From positions 868,001 through 932,000 of the forward strand of contig NZ_FRBY01000002.1 of the NCBI RefSeq assembly GCF_900142735.1: a stretch of 64,000 nt of DNA. The letters are read 5' to 3'. Under the pieces are notes generated by a model. It was not told the DNA's origin and searched no databases. It saw only the letters and a list, made by a program, of their open reading frames with translations. This DNA is from Flavobacterium saccharophilum (GTDB taxonomy: Bacteria; Bacteroidota; Bacteroidia; Flavobacteriales; Flavobacteriaceae). Position numbers and translations under genes: made by a program. Every line of letters begins with the position of its first letter. Position 1 is the stretch's first letter. Below, in pieces: positions 24,701 through 33,553 of this stretch.

Positions 24701-24765
24701 GCGAAAACAGAACGCGGATGATACGGATTCGCTAAAGCGAAAACGCGGATTTACACGGATTTTTT
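24701..24765. repeat. ACGCGGAT/ACGGATT repeat
   Basis: The motif ACGCGGATnnnACGGATT occurs twice in direct orientation (around 24711-24729 and 24742-24761), separated by a GCTAAAGC mini-palindrome. It sits in the non-coding stretch 24604-24807. I see no gene here. Confidence 0.6.
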
Positions 24766-24807
24766 ACTCTTTATTTTTTTGTAAAATTTAGATTTATTCG
24801 CATTTTT

Positions 24808-24907
24808 TGTCATTTCGACGAAGGAGAAATCCCCGCGAGAAGCTCGACAAAGATTGGGTTCTCGTTGCGGAGTTACTTGCGGGGATTTCTCCTTCGTCGA
24901 AATGACA
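24808..24907. repeat. Perfect 29-bp inverted repeat element
   Basis: Arm 24808-24836 begins TGTCATTTCGACGAAGGAGA and ends in CCCCGC. Arm 24879-24907 is its exact reverse complement. The 42-base loop holds a GAGAAGCTC palindrome and AACTCGTTGCGGAGTT-like complementarity (AGTT/AACT ends). It is more GC-rich than its surroundings. Elements with GTCATTTCGA ends are common in Bacteroidetes genomes as I recall, but their mobiliser is not identified here. Confidence 0.85.
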
Positions 24908-24952
24908 TACTTTGTGCAATGAATTGAAAGAATTAAATTTTAAACATAAAAA

Positions 24953-24976
24953 AACTGCTGAATTTCTCCAGCAGTT
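24953..24976 (-). terminator. ychF terminator
   Basis: A perfect 8-bp stem AACTGCTG / CAGCAGTT with an 8-base loop. On the minus strand it is followed directly by TTTTTTTATG and lies 42 bases after the ychF stop. Confidence 0.85.
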
Positions 24977-25018
24977 CAAATCTATTCTCTTTATTCTATA
25001 TTCTATTCTCTAAAAAAA

Positions 25019-26113
25019 TTACACGTTAAAACGGAAGTGCATTACATCACCATCCTTAACAATATATTCTTTTCCTTCCACTTTGAATTTTCCAGCTTCT
25101 TTTGCTTTTGCTTCAGAACCGTATTGAACGTAATCTTCGTATGAGATAACTTCTGCACGGATGAAACCTTTTTCGAAATCAGTGTGGATAACTCCGGCAG
25201 CCTGAGGCGCTGTTGCTCCGATGTTAATTGTCCAGGCACGAACTTCTTTTACACCAGCTGTAAAATACGTTTGTTGTTTTAATAATTTGTAAGCAGCACG
25301 AATTAAAACTGACGCTCCTGGCTCAGTTAATCCCATGTCTTCAAGGAAAACCTGACGCTCTTCGTAACTTTCTAATTCTGTAATATCAGCCTCTGCTCCT
25401 ACTGAAAGGATAATTACTTCAGCATCTTCGTCTTTAACTAATTCACGAACCTGATCTACATATTTGTTTCCGTTTACTGCTGAATTTTCGTCAACGTTAC
25501 AAACATATAATACTGGTTTTGCCGTAATTAATTGGAAAGATTCCATTAAAACTTCTTCGTCATTACCTTGAGGAGTAATAGTACGAGCTGATTTCGCTTG
25601 TAATAATGCCTCTCTGATTCTGTCTAAAAGTGCTTTTTCAGTTTGCGCTTCTTTATTTCCGGTTTTAGCAGCACGATTTACTTTTTCTAAACGTTTTTCA
25701 ACCGTTTCTAAATCTTTTAGCTGTAATTCGATATCGATCGTTTCTTTATCACGAATTGGATTTACATTTCCATCAACGTGAACAATATTGTCATTGTCAA
25801 AACAACGTAAAACGTGAATGATAGCATTACACTCTCTAATGTTTCCTAAAAACTGGTTTCCAAGACCTTCACCTTTACTTGCACCTTTTACCAAACCTGC
25901 GATATCTACTATATCAACTGTTGCCATTTGTACACGCTCTGGTTTTACCAATTCTTCTAATTTATTGATTCTTGGATCCGGAACGTTTACAACACCAATA
26001 TTAGGTTCGATTGTACAAAACGGAAAGTTCGCACTTTGCGCTTTTGCATTAGATAAACAATTAAATAATGTTGATTTTCCAACATTTGGTAATCCTACAA
26101 TTCCTGCTTTCAT
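25019..26113 (-). CDS. ychF: Redox-regulated ATPase YchF (OLA1 family)
   Basis: A 364-residue Obg-family P-loop protein that prefers ATP over GTP and associates with ribosomes. G1 is GLPNVGKSTLFNCLS, G3 DIAGLVKGASKGEGLGN, and the altered G4 CNVDEN (NxxE rather than NKxD) is the mark of YchF/OLA1. The coiled-coil insert (about 125-205) and the C-terminal TGS domain (ARAWTINIGATAPQAAGVIH, then FIRAEVISYEDY) complete the family architecture. Length and ends are standard. A -7-like TATATTTG is present on the minus strand at 26272-26279, which would imply a leader of about 150 bases. Confidence 0.96.
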   Translation of the reverse strand: MKAGIVGLPNVGKSTLFNCLSNAKAQSANFPFCTIEPNIGVVNVPDPRINKLEELVKPERVQMATVDIVDIAGLVKGASKGEGLGNQFLGNIRECNAIIHVLRCFDNDNIVHVDGNVNPIRDKETIDIELQLKDLETVEKRLEKVNRAAKTGNKEAQTEKALLDRIREALLQAKSARTITPQGNDEEVLMESFQLITAKPVLYVCNVDENSAVNGNKYVDQVRELVKDEDAEVIILSVGAEADITELESYEERQVFLEDMGLTEPGASVLIRAAYKLLKQQTYFTAGVKEVRAWTINIGATAPQAAGVIHTDFEKGFIRAEVISYEDYVQYGSEAKAKEAGKFKVEGKEYIVKDGDVMHFRFNV

Positions 26114-26271
26114 CTGTTGTTTCTGTTTATTTTTTATTTATTCCTGTGTAACTCAGGTTTTTCCCATCAATACTTCTACCTTATTATATAGAAGTCACTT
26201 TTAATGGTTTATAACTTTATGTCTTACTTTTTGTTTCTGCCAAAATGATATTTTTTGGCTTTAAAATTTTG

Positions 26272-26279
26272 CAAATATA
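26272..26279 (-). promoter_or_regulatory. Putative -7 box upstream of ychF in the divergent spacer
   Basis: The minus strand reads TATATTTG, an exact TAnnTTTG match followed by C, inside the 318-base spacer (26114-26431) between ychF and the TonB receptor gene. No TTG lies at the usual upstream spacing. Apart from this box the spacer is plain AT-rich DNA with no gene. Confidence 0.3.
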
Positions 26280-26431
26280 AGATTTAATAGCTCGTAAGTG
26301 AAGTAAAAATGACGATTAATGTATTTTAAAACATCTTCTTAAAAAAAATTAAACTTTTTATTAAGTTTTTGTTAAAAAATATTACTTTTAGCAAATAACA
26401 AACAAAACAATAAACCAAACTTAACCAAACC

Positions 26432-29065
26432 ATGAAAAAGATTGTATTATTATTATTTCTTCTAAATACGGCGTTTATTTTTGCTCAAAAAGAAGTTACA
26501 GGAATCGTTAAAGACAAAACTGGCACACCTTTACCAGGGGTTAATATTGTTGAAAAAGGAACAACAAACGGAGTTTCTACTGATTATGAAGGTGGTTTTA
26601 CTATAAAAGTAAAAGAAGGTGCTACTTTAATTTTTACTTATGTTGGTTATTCAACCGTTGAAAAATCAACTTCAGGTGGTAAAATTGAAGTTACTTTAGA
26701 CGAAAGTGGCGGACAAGTTTTAAATGATGTTGTCGTTGTGGGTTCAAGAAATACGAAAAGAACGGTTGTAAATTCTGCTGTTCCAATTGATGTTATAAAT
26801 GTAAAAGATGTTACAACACAAAGTGGAAAATTAGAAATCAACGAACTTTTACAATATGTTGCACCGTCATTCAATGCCAACAAACAATCAGGTTCTGACG
26901 GAGCTGACCACGTTGACCCTGCTTCATTAAGAGGTATGGGACCTGATCAGACTTTAGTTTTGATCAACGGAAAAAGAAGACACCAATCTTCTCTAATCAA
27001 TTTATTCGGAACGCGTGGACGTGGAAATACCGGTACGGATTTGAATGCAATTCCGGCAGCTTCTATTAAAAGAATTGAAATTTTGAGAGATGGTGCTGCA
27101 GCACAATACGGTTCTGATGCTATTGCAGGGGTTATTAATATCGTAACTAATGACAATGTAAATGAACTTACCGGTTCTGTAACTTATGGTGTTTTCAATA
27201 CCAACGCAAAAGGCGATTTCTTACCAGGCACTCCAAATACAAAAGGATTTAGATTAGATCAGGATGGTAACGGAAATTCTTATGGAAAAGATCAGGATTT
27301 TGACGGTGGGTCCGTAAAAATAGCAGCCAATTACGGTACATCAATTGGAAGTAAAGGCGGTTATATAAATGTTACCGGTGAGTTTTTAAACAAAAACAAA
27401 ACACTAAGACCTAGTTATGATTTTAGAAAAGGTTTTGGTGATGCAGAAATTCAAGGTGTGAATTTATTTGCCAATATTGCTATTCCAATTTCTGATAAAA
27501 CAGAATTTTATGCTTTTGGAGGTAGTAATTTTAGAGATACTGACGCTTATGCTTTTACACGTAATGACGGGGAAAGAGTTGTTGAAGAAATTTACCCAGG
27601 CGGTTACACACCAAGAATTACATCAAAAATAAATGACAATTCGATCGCAGCCGGAATTAGAACAGAAACTTCTGGCGGATGGAAGATGGACTTGAGCAAT
27701 ACCTTTGGAAAAAATAAATTTCAATACGATATCAAAGGAACTTTAAATGCTTCTCTAGAAGAAAATTCCCCAACAGAATTTGATGCAGGAGGACATAGTT
27801 TATTGCAAAACACAACCAACTTTGACGTTTCAAAAAACTATGCTGATGTGATGAGCGGTTTTAATATTGCTTTTGGAACTGAATTTAGAGTAGAGCAATT
27901 TAAAATTTTCGCTGGTGAAGAAGGCTCTTACACTACTTACGACACCAACGGGCAACCAATTACCGACCCAACAACTCAAAGCGCTCCTATAGATCCTATT
28001 TCTGGAGAACCAAGACCGGGAAGCTCACAAGGTTTCCCTGGATATAGCCCTGCAAATGAGGTAAACGAAAGCCGTACTAACTTCTCTTTATATACGGATG
28101 CCGAATTAGATGTTACCGAAGGTTTTATGGTAAGTGGAGCTGTTCGTTTTGAAAACTACAGTGATTTTGGAAGTACCTTAAACGGAAAATTAGCTTCAAG
28201 ACTTAAACTAAGCGATCATATTAATATGAGAGGATCTATTAGCACAGGTTTCCGAGCGCCTTCATTAGCTCAGGTTTATTATAATTTACGTTTCACTAAC
28301 TTCAATGCAAGTGGCGCAACCGAAGTACTTTTAGCTCCAAACGACAGCCCTGTAACAAGAGCTTTTGGAATTGAAAAATTAAACGAAGAAAAAGCCTTAA
28401 ATGGTTCGTTAGGATTTACAGGAACTTTTGGAGATTTCACAGCAACTGTTGATGGCTATTATATTAAAGTAAAGGATCGTATTGTTCTGACCGGATATTT
28501 TGATGCGAGCAGTTTAAATCTTGGTGTTTCTGAAGCTCAATTTTTTGCTAATGGTGTTGACACTAGTACACACGGTTTAGATTTAGTTTTCTCCTGGAAA
28601 AAAACATACGATTTTGGAAATATTGGAGCAACTTTAGTTGGAAACATCAATGATATGAAAATTGATGAAGTTAAAAATGGTGATTTAGATGCAGATACAT
28701 TCTTTGGAAAACGTGAAAAAGCATTTTTATTAGCTTCCGCTCCTGACAGCAAATTTGGTTTAAACCTGACTTACTCAAAAAACAAATTTGACGGAGGTTT
28801 AGCTTTTACCCGTTTCAGTAAAGTAGTTTTGGTTGATTATGCTGATGAAGATGATGTATACAACCCAAGATTGGTAACTGATTTAACTTTAGGTTACAGA
28901 ATTAACAAAAATCTAAAATTAAGTATTGGTAGCAATAACTTATTCAATGTATATCCAACTAAACAAGACGAACAAGGTAATACAGAGGCCGGAGGTTACT
29001 GGGATGCTGTCCAAATGGGTTTCAGCGGAGCTTATTATTATGCCAGACTTGGGTTTAATTTCTAA
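26432..29065 (+). CDS. TonB-dependent receptor with CarboxypepD_reg-like N-terminal domain
   Basis: An 877-residue outer-membrane transporter. A signal peptide (residues 1-18, ending FIFAQ) is followed by a carboxypeptidase-regulatory-like domain (about 20-95: KEVTGIVKDKTGTPLPGVN, SVTDYEGGFTI-type sequence). The plug follows (about 110-230: VVVGSRNTKRT, INELLQYVAPSFN, LRGMGPDQTLVLINGKRR, IEILRDGAAAQYGSDAIAG), and then a 22-strand barrel ending in ARLGFNF with terminal Phe. It lacks an adjacent SusD partner, so it is not a classic polysaccharide SusC; the substrate (siderophore, cobalamin, peptide or other) cannot be told. It is monocistronic and ends before a repeat and a bidirectional terminator. 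Confidence 0.92.
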   Translation: MKKIVLLLFLLNTAFIFAQKEVTGIVKDKTGTPLPGVNIVEKGTTNGVSTDYEGGFTIKVKEGATLIFTYVGYSTVEKSTSGGKIEVTLDESGGQVLNDVVVVGSRNTKRTVVNSAVPIDVINVKDVTTQSGKLEINELLQYVAPSFNANKQSGSDGADHVDPASLRGMGPDQTLVLINGKRRHQSSLINLFGTRGRGNTGTDLNAIPAASIKRIEILRDGAAAQYGSDAIAGVINIVTNDNVNELTGSVTYGVFNTNAKGDFLPGTPNTKGFRLDQDGNGNSYGKDQDFDGGSVKIAANYGTSIGSKGGYINVTGEFLNKNKTLRPSYDFRKGFGDAEIQGVNLFANIAIPISDKTEFYAFGGSNFRDTDAYAFTRNDGERVVEEIYPGGYTPRITSKINDNSIAAGIRTETSGGWKMDLSNTFGKNKFQYDIKGTLNASLEENSPTEFDAGGHSLLQNTTNFDVSKNYADVMSGFNIAFGTEFRVEQFKIFAGEEGSYTTYDTNGQPITDPTTQSAPIDPISGEPRPGSSQGFPGYSPANEVNESRTNFSLYTDAELDVTEGFMVSGAVRFENYSDFGSTLNGKLASRLKLSDHINMRGSISTGFRAPSLAQVYYNLRFTNFNASGATEVLLAPNDSPVTRAFGIEKLNEEKALNGSLGFTGTFGDFTATVDGYYIKVKDRIVLTGYFDASSLNLGVSEAQFFANGVDTSTHGLDLVFSWKKTYDFGNIGATLVGNINDMKIDEVKNGDLDADTFFGKREKAFLLASAPDSKFGLNLTYSKNKFDGGLAFTRFSKVVLVDYADEDDVYNPRLVTDLTLGYRINKNLKLSIGSNNLFNVYPTKQDEQGNTEAGGYWDAVQMGFSGAYYYARLGFNF

Positions 29066-29076
29066 TCAAAATTTTA

Positions 29077-29208
29077 AAACACATAGAAACGTAGATTTTC
29101 TCTCTTTTATCGAATTAGTATAGGTAAGAACTTATTTCGCATAGTTCTATTCTATGATTTAAAAGAGAAATGCGTTCTTTAGATCGCCTTCTATTCTTCT
29201 ATGTGTTT
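29077..29208. repeat. Inverted repeat after the TonB receptor gene
   Basis: AAACACATAGAA (29077-29088) pairs perfectly with TTCTATGTGTTT (29197-29208). The interior also contains TAGTTCTATTCTATGA and GAGAAATGCG/CGCATAGT-type complementarity. Non-coding spacer element. Confidence 0.6.
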
Positions 29209-29227
29209 CGAAAAAACTATAAAAACA

Positions 29228-29258
29228 AAAAATCCTGAGTGTTTAACTCAGGATTTTT
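29228..29258. terminator. Bidirectional terminator
   Basis: A perfect 13-bp stem AAAAATCCTGAGT / ACTCAGGATTTTT with a 5-base loop and T-runs both ways. It lies between the convergent TonB receptor and CarboxypepD_reg genes. Confidence 0.88.
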
Positions 29259-29278
29259 TTATTGTTTGCTTTAAAAAA

Positions 29279-30445
29279 TTACAGCTTAAATTCTAATGAA
29301 GTTATAATTCCTTTTTCTTCTTCCGTAGCAGTAAATCCAGATATATCCCAGTACTTTGTTAGAATTTTATTCTGTTTATTAAAAAGTGTTTTTTCTTTAA
29401 AAACATCACTTTCTTTATAAGTAAAGTTTTGTCTGTTAAAATTGGTAGTGATAAAATTATTCCGAACCTGAATGTTTTTTTTTGCCTGATCTTTTAAAAT
29501 CAAATCATACGCGATTTCTTCATTTGCACTCAATAAATAATAATCTTCACCATCAATTCTATAAGTTACCTTAACTTGTGATCTGGTTAAATTCTTGGAA
29601 CCTACTTTTGTTTGTTCTTCAATTTGAGCAAGATTTCCTGGCGCAATAAAAATACTGAATTCTACAATTAACTTTTTAACTGGATCATAAATAATCTCAA
29701 AAGTATCCAACGCTTTCTTAGATTTATCCAAAGGCGTAACCGACGTTATATAATACTCTTTATTATTTGGATGCCCTGTTGTCGTGAACTCGTATTCTTT
29801 TTTTGTTTTTGAATCAAGAAGAGGATCAAAATATTTTAAATTTGCATAATTCTCCATGATATTATTCAAATTATACCCCATTAAATCGGCGGAAACATCT
29901 GTTTCCAACAATCCGTAAGATCTATTTTGTTCTACTAATAAGGTTGTGGTTACTTTCTTTTGGTTTCCTTCAAACTGAAAATTTACCAATCCGTCATTAT
30001 AATAAGAATATTTATTATCTAGCATAAAAAACTCCCTTACATAGACTTTTAACCTATAAGCGCTAGCTAGTTTTTCCCTTGAATTAGAAACAATTTTTTG
30101 AAGATTTTTTTCTGGTTTTTCTTTTGATACAACAATTTCCTCTAGTTTATTGTTGTTATTTTTAAGATAAACTACAAATAAATCTGGTTTTAAAGGTCCC
30201 CAACGGAGTGTCACTTTCTCATAATTGGTCTCCGAAACCTGAAGACTGGATGCACCGTTCAATTCAAAAGTTACCTTTCCGTCCTGATTACTTATTAATG
30301 TTTGTTTCGTTTTCATGATAAACACGATTGCATTTTCTATAGGCAGTTGTGTTTCAATATCTTTTACGACAATAGAATACTCGACTTTCTGAGCAAAGAC
30401 AGTAGTGTTAACGAAAATAATTAATAATAGTAGTAATCCTCTCAT
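29279..30445 (-). CDS. Exported CarboxypepD_reg-like domain protein
   Basis: A 388-residue protein. The start is ATG 30445 (MRGLLLLLIIFVNTTVFAQ, signal peptide); a TTG two codons upstream is less likely. Residues about 22-95 form a CarboxypepD_reg-like domain (YSIVVKDIETQLPIENAIV, NQDGKVTFELNG). The rest is a DUF-type beta-rich region with EEIVVSKEKPEKNLQKIV, KVYVREFFMLDNKYSYYNDG and a C-terminal EEEKGIITSLEFKL. Such proteins are common in Bacteroidetes and probably sit in the periplasm or at the outer membrane; no function is known. It converges on the TonB receptor gene but shows no proven link to it. Confidence 0.82.
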   Translation of the reverse strand: MRGLLLLLIIFVNTTVFAQKVEYSIVVKDIETQLPIENAIVFIMKTKQTLISNQDGKVTFELNGASSLQVSETNYEKVTLRWGPLKPDLFVVYLKNNNNKLEEIVVSKEKPEKNLQKIVSNSREKLASAYRLKVYVREFFMLDNKYSYYNDGLVNFQFEGNQKKVTTTLLVEQNRSYGLLETDVSADLMGYNLNNIMENYANLKYFDPLLDSKTKKEYEFTTTGHPNNKEYYITSVTPLDKSKKALDTFEIIYDPVKKLIVEFSIFIAPGNLAQIEEQTKVGSKNLTRSQVKVTYRIDGEDYYLLSANEEIAYDLILKDQAKKNIQVRNNFITTNFNRQNFTYKESDVFKEKTLFNKQNKILTKYWDISGFTATEEEKGIITSLEFKL

Positions 30446-30546
30446 AGGCAATTGTTAGAATATTATCATCAAATTAACAAAATAAATAATTAAGTAACAG
30501 TAAACTACCGCAAAAAAATCAAAAAAAACTTATATTTATAAATAAA

Positions 30547-30577
30547 AAAAATCCTGAGCATAATACTCAGGATTTTT
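30547..30577 (-). terminator. Ferredoxin gene terminator
   Basis: A perfect 12-bp stem AAAAATCCTGAG / CTCAGGATTTTT with a 7-base loop. It lies 31 bases after the ferredoxin stop on the minus strand, with a T-run. The stem core ATCCTGAG is the same as in the terminator at 29228-29258. Confidence 0.85.
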
Positions 30578-30607
30578 AAATATCTAAATTTTAATTTAAA
30601 ATCGTTA

Positions 30608-30955
30608 TTATCCGTGTAAAAATGCTTGTCTGTTCAACAAAGTTTCTTCATCTTCAACATGATTATCATCTGGCACACAACAATCAACAGGACACACAGC
30701 TGCGCATTGAGGTTCATCATGAAAACCTTTACACTCCGTACATTTTCCAGGAACAATATAATACACTTCATCAGAAATTGGAGTTTGAGCATCTTCTGCA
30801 TCCACTTCAGTTCCGTCAGGTAAAATCACTTTCCCTTTAAGACTTGTTCCATCTTTGTATCTCCAGTCATCAGCACCTTCATAAATTGCTGTATTTGGGC
30901 ACTCTGGTTCACAAGCCCCACAATTGATGCATTCGTCAGTTATAATTATTGCCAT
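30608..30955 (-). CDS. 2[4Fe-4S] dicluster ferredoxin
   Basis: A 115-residue ferredoxin. Cluster motif 1 is [12 protein letters not shown] (CxxCxxCxxxCP). Motif 2 is more open: [19 protein letters not shown], with an insert between the second and third Cys as in the Chromatium (Alv)-type ferredoxins. The middle segment ([18 protein letters not shown]) and the C-terminal helix match that class, although the extra Cys pair (VDCCVPDD) is notable. It is divergent from the acyl-CoA reductase gene, which may need a low-potential partner; this is inference. Confidence 0.93.
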   Translation of the reverse strand: MAIIITDECINCGACEPECPNTAIYEGADDWRYKDGTSLKGKVILPDGTEVDAEDAQTPISDEVYYIVPGKCTECKGFHDEPQCAAVCPVDCCVPDDNHVEDEETLLNRQAFLHG

Positions 30956-31020
30956 TTTTTTCTTAGTTACGAGTTAAAAGTTACAAGTTCAGAAATAATA
31001 ATACGAAGATTTTATTCTGC

Positions 31021-31052
31021 TTTGTCTTATAACTTAATATAGCTTATTTTTG
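31021..31052 (+). promoter_or_regulatory. Bacteroidetes-type promoter for the acyl-CoA reductase gene
   Basis: TTTG (31021-31024), a 20-base spacer and TATTTTTG (31045-31052) match the TTTG/TTG plus TAnnTTTG layout of Bacteroidetes sigma-ABfr promoters. The start codon follows 38 bases later. Confidence 0.6.
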
Positions 31053-31090
31053 TGCAAAATTACAATCAAAACTATTCATAAACAAACATT

Positions 31091-32164
31091 ATGACATTAG
31101 AAACAAAAAAAAGTGTTTTTGTTGAATTAGGAAAATTTCTAAAACAATTTTCCGAAAACGATACAAGTCGAAAATCGGATGTTCTGCATAACGATTTATT
31201 TTTTGATGATTTCGAAAAGCTGATCAATTTATCACAATCTCATAATGGATGGTACACACCTGAACAAGTGTATTTTGCCATAAAATCATGGGCAGATGCT
31301 TTAAACGAAGAAAATCTTGATAAATGGCTGTCTACGTATACTGAAGAATTTTCTCAAAATGATAACACAGAAAAAACAGTCGCACTAATTTTAGCCGGAA
31401 ATATTCCGCTGGTTGGTTTTCATGATTTTTTATCTGTTTTGATTACCGGAAATAAAGCTTTAATCAAAACTTCTTCAAATGATCAGCATTTATTACCTTT
31501 TTTAGCCAAATATCTAATTGCTGTAAATGAAAGTTTACAAGATAAAATCACTTTCGTGGAAGGTAAACTGGAAAATTTTGACACTGTTATCGCTACCGGA
31601 AGCAATAATACAGCACGATACTTTGAATACTATTTCAAAGACAAACCGTCGATCATTCGCAAAAATAGAAATTCGGCTGCCGTTTTAAACGGAAAAGAAT
31701 CTAAAGAAGAATTAGAAGCTTTAGGCGAAGATATTTTTCGTTATTTCGGATTAGGATGTCGTAATGTTTCTAAGATTTTTGTTCCGAAGGGTTATTCTTT
31801 TGATACCTTTTTTGAAGCTATTTTCAAATATCAGGATGTTATTCATTATGAAAAATACGCCAATAATTACGACTATAACAAAGCCGTATTTTTAATGAGC
31901 AATTTTAAATTATTGGATAATGGCTTTTTGACTATAAAAGAAGATACGAGCTATGCCTCACCTATTTCAAGTGTTTTTTATGAATTTTACGAAAACATTG
32001 AAGATTTACAGGCTCGCCTTGAGGCTGATTCTGAACAAATTCAGTGCGTCGTTAGCAACGATTTAATCAAAAATAGCATCCCATTTGGGCAAACGCAAAA
32101 TCCTCAATTGTGGGATTACGCAGATAACGTAGATACTATAACGTTTTTGTTAACAACAAAGTAA
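31091..32164 (+). CDS. LuxC-like acyl-CoA reductase
   Basis: A 357-residue protein of the LuxC/acyl-CoA reductase (aldehyde-dehydrogenase-like) superfamily. The cofactor region has VALILAGNIPLVGFHDFL and VIATGSNNTARYFEYYF (about 165-181). The probable catalytic Cys 223 is in YFGLGCRNVSKIFVPKGY. Family members reduce fatty acyl-CoA or acyl-ACP to aldehyde. The protein is shorter than LuxC (about 480), so the precise substrate is uncertain; the compact form is common in Bacteroidetes. Its position between ferredoxin (divergent) and serC is a conserved flavobacterial arrangement as far as I recall. It has its own promoter at 31021-31052. Confidence 0.82.
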   Translation: MTLETKKSVFVELGKFLKQFSENDTSRKSDVLHNDLFFDDFEKLINLSQSHNGWYTPEQVYFAIKSWADALNEENLDKWLSTYTEEFSQNDNTEKTVALILAGNIPLVGFHDFLSVLITGNKALIKTSSNDQHLLPFLAKYLIAVNESLQDKITFVEGKLENFDTVIATGSNNTARYFEYYFKDKPSIIRKNRNSAAVLNGKESKEELEALGEDIFRYFGLGCRNVSKIFVPKGYSFDTFFEAIFKYQDVIHYEKYANNYDYNKAVFLMSNFKLLDNGFLTIKEDTSYASPISSVFYEFYENIEDLQARLEADSEQIQCVVSNDLIKNSIPFGQTQNPQLWDYADNVDTITFLLTTK

Positions 32165-32257
32165 AAATATGTTTAATTATTTCGAATAATTTATCGCTTT
32201 TTCAGCTCCTATTGCCGAAATTTGCATCTTTAAAATTTTCGACTATTAACAAGAACC

Positions 32258-33328
32258 ATGAAAAAACACAACTACAGCGCAGGTCCAAGTATTTTACCTC
32301 AGGAAGTTTTTGAGAAAGCATCAAAAGCAGTTTTAAACTTTAATGATTCGGGATTATCAATCCTTGAAATTTCGCACCGAAGTAAAGATTTCGTTGCAGT
32401 TATGGATGAAGCTCGCTCCCTTGCTTTAGAGTTATTAGGACTTCAGGGAAAAGGATATCAGGCATTATTTTTACAAGGTGGTGCAAGTACCGCATTCTTA
32501 ATGGCTCCGTACAACTTGATGAAAGAAAACGGAAAAGCAGCTTATTTAGATTCAGGTACATGGGCAACTGCCGCAATAAAAGAAGCTAAGTATTTTGGAG
32601 AAACTGTAGTAGTAGCTTCTTCAAAAGATGAAAATTACAACCATATTCCAAAAGGATACGCAATACCAAGTGATGCAGATTATTTTCACTGCACAAGTAA
32701 CAATACCATATTTGGAACTCAAATGAAAGAATTCCCGGCAACTAACGTACCTGTTGTTTGCGATATGAGTTCTGATATTTTTTCTCGCGATTTAGATTTC
32801 TCAAAATTTGATTTAATCTACGCCGGAGCTCAAAAAAATATGGGTCCTGCAGGAACTACTTTGGTAGTAATCAAAGAAGAAATCTTAGAAAAAAACGGAA
32901 GAACAATTCCAAGTATGTTAGATTACGCTAAACATATCAAAGCAGAAAGTATGTACAATACACCACCTGTTTTTGCTGTTTATGTTTCGTTATTGACATT
33001 ACAATGGATCAAAGAAAAAGGTGGGATCGCTGCTGTTGAAAAATTAAACAACGCAAAAGCGGATTTACTTTATACTGAAATTGACAGAAATCCATTATTC
33101 AAAGGTGCTGCAGCTGTTGAAGACCGTTCTAAAATGAACGTTACTTTCTTATTAAACAATGCTGATCATACTGCAACGTTTGATGCTTTATGGAAAGAAG
33201 CAGGAATTTCAGGATTGCCAGGACACCGTTCTGTTGGTGGTTACAGAGCTTCTATTTACAACGCTATGCCGATCGAAAGTGTTCAGGTTTTAGTTGATGT
33301 AATGAAAGCTTTGGAGTCTAAAGTTTAG
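32258..33328 (+). CDS. serC: 3-phosphoserine/phosphohydroxythreonine aminotransferase
   Basis: A 356-residue class V aminotransferase for the second step of serine synthesis (and of pyridoxal phosphate synthesis). Characteristic sequences: NYSAGPSILPQEVFEKA at the start, LEISHRSKDF, LFLQGGASTAFLMAPYNL, the PLP-Lys loop LIYAGAQKNMGPAGTT (Lys near 195) and GLPGHRSVGGYRASIYNAMP at the end. Length and all landmarks are standard. It is followed 225 bases later by serA, with a Flavo-1-like element between them, so the pathway genes are neighbours but perhaps not one transcript. Confidence 0.97.
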   Translation: MKKHNYSAGPSILPQEVFEKASKAVLNFNDSGLSILEISHRSKDFVAVMDEARSLALELLGLQGKGYQALFLQGGASTAFLMAPYNLMKENGKAAYLDSGTWATAAIKEAKYFGETVVVASSKDENYNHIPKGYAIPSDADYFHCTSNNTIFGTQMKEFPATNVPVVCDMSSDIFSRDLDFSKFDLIYAGAQKNMGPAGTTLVVIKEEILEKNGRTIPSMLDYAKHIKAESMYNTPPVFAVYVSLLTLQWIKEKGGIAAVEKLNNAKADLLYTEIDRNPLFKGAAAVEDRSKMNVTFLLNNADHTATFDALWKEAGISGLPGHRSVGGYRASIYNAMPIESVQVLVDVMKALESKV

Positions 33329-33387
33329 TTTTCAGTCGCAGTTTTCAATATTATTTGATCGAAAACGTGAATGGAATACGAAACCCC

Positions 33388-33472
33388 TAGCCCCGATAGC
33401 AGTGGAAATCCTTTTATTTTTTTTCTTTAAAAAAATAAAAGATTGTAACGGATAGCGGGATTAGCTCCTAAA
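33388..33472 (+). ncRNA. Flavo-1-like structured element, copy B
   Basis: It starts CTAGCCCCGATAGCAGTGG and ends AGCGGGATTAGCTCCTAAA, with a central stem TTTTATTTTTTT / AAAAAAATAAAA. The ends match copy A (3078-3160) while the central hairpin differs in sequence but pairs, which is good covariation evidence for an RNA or DNA structure. It lies between serC and serA. Confidence 0.7.
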
Positions 33473-33553
33473 TCAAAAAAGAAAAAATTATATATATCTT
33501 AATCTTCTAATCTTAACGATTAAACGATTAACCAAATAAACACATAAACTAAA

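Noticed and set aside
23588..24918. CRISPR-like or tRNA features in the repeat-rich spacers
   Set aside because: The repeats are inverted, not regularly spaced direct repeats with unique spacers, and no cloverleaf or CCA-adjacent pattern was seen.
24794..24979. Minus-strand 61-residue ORF across the inverted repeat
   Set aside because: It reads through the 29-bp inverted repeat and the ychF terminator, so it is a chance open frame.
29228..30577. Two terminators with the same ATCCTGAG stem (29228-29258 and 30547-30577) as a duplicated regulatory element
   Set aside because: The shared core is eight bases in two ordinary terminators; the loops and flanks differ, so coincidence or minor gene conversion is enough.
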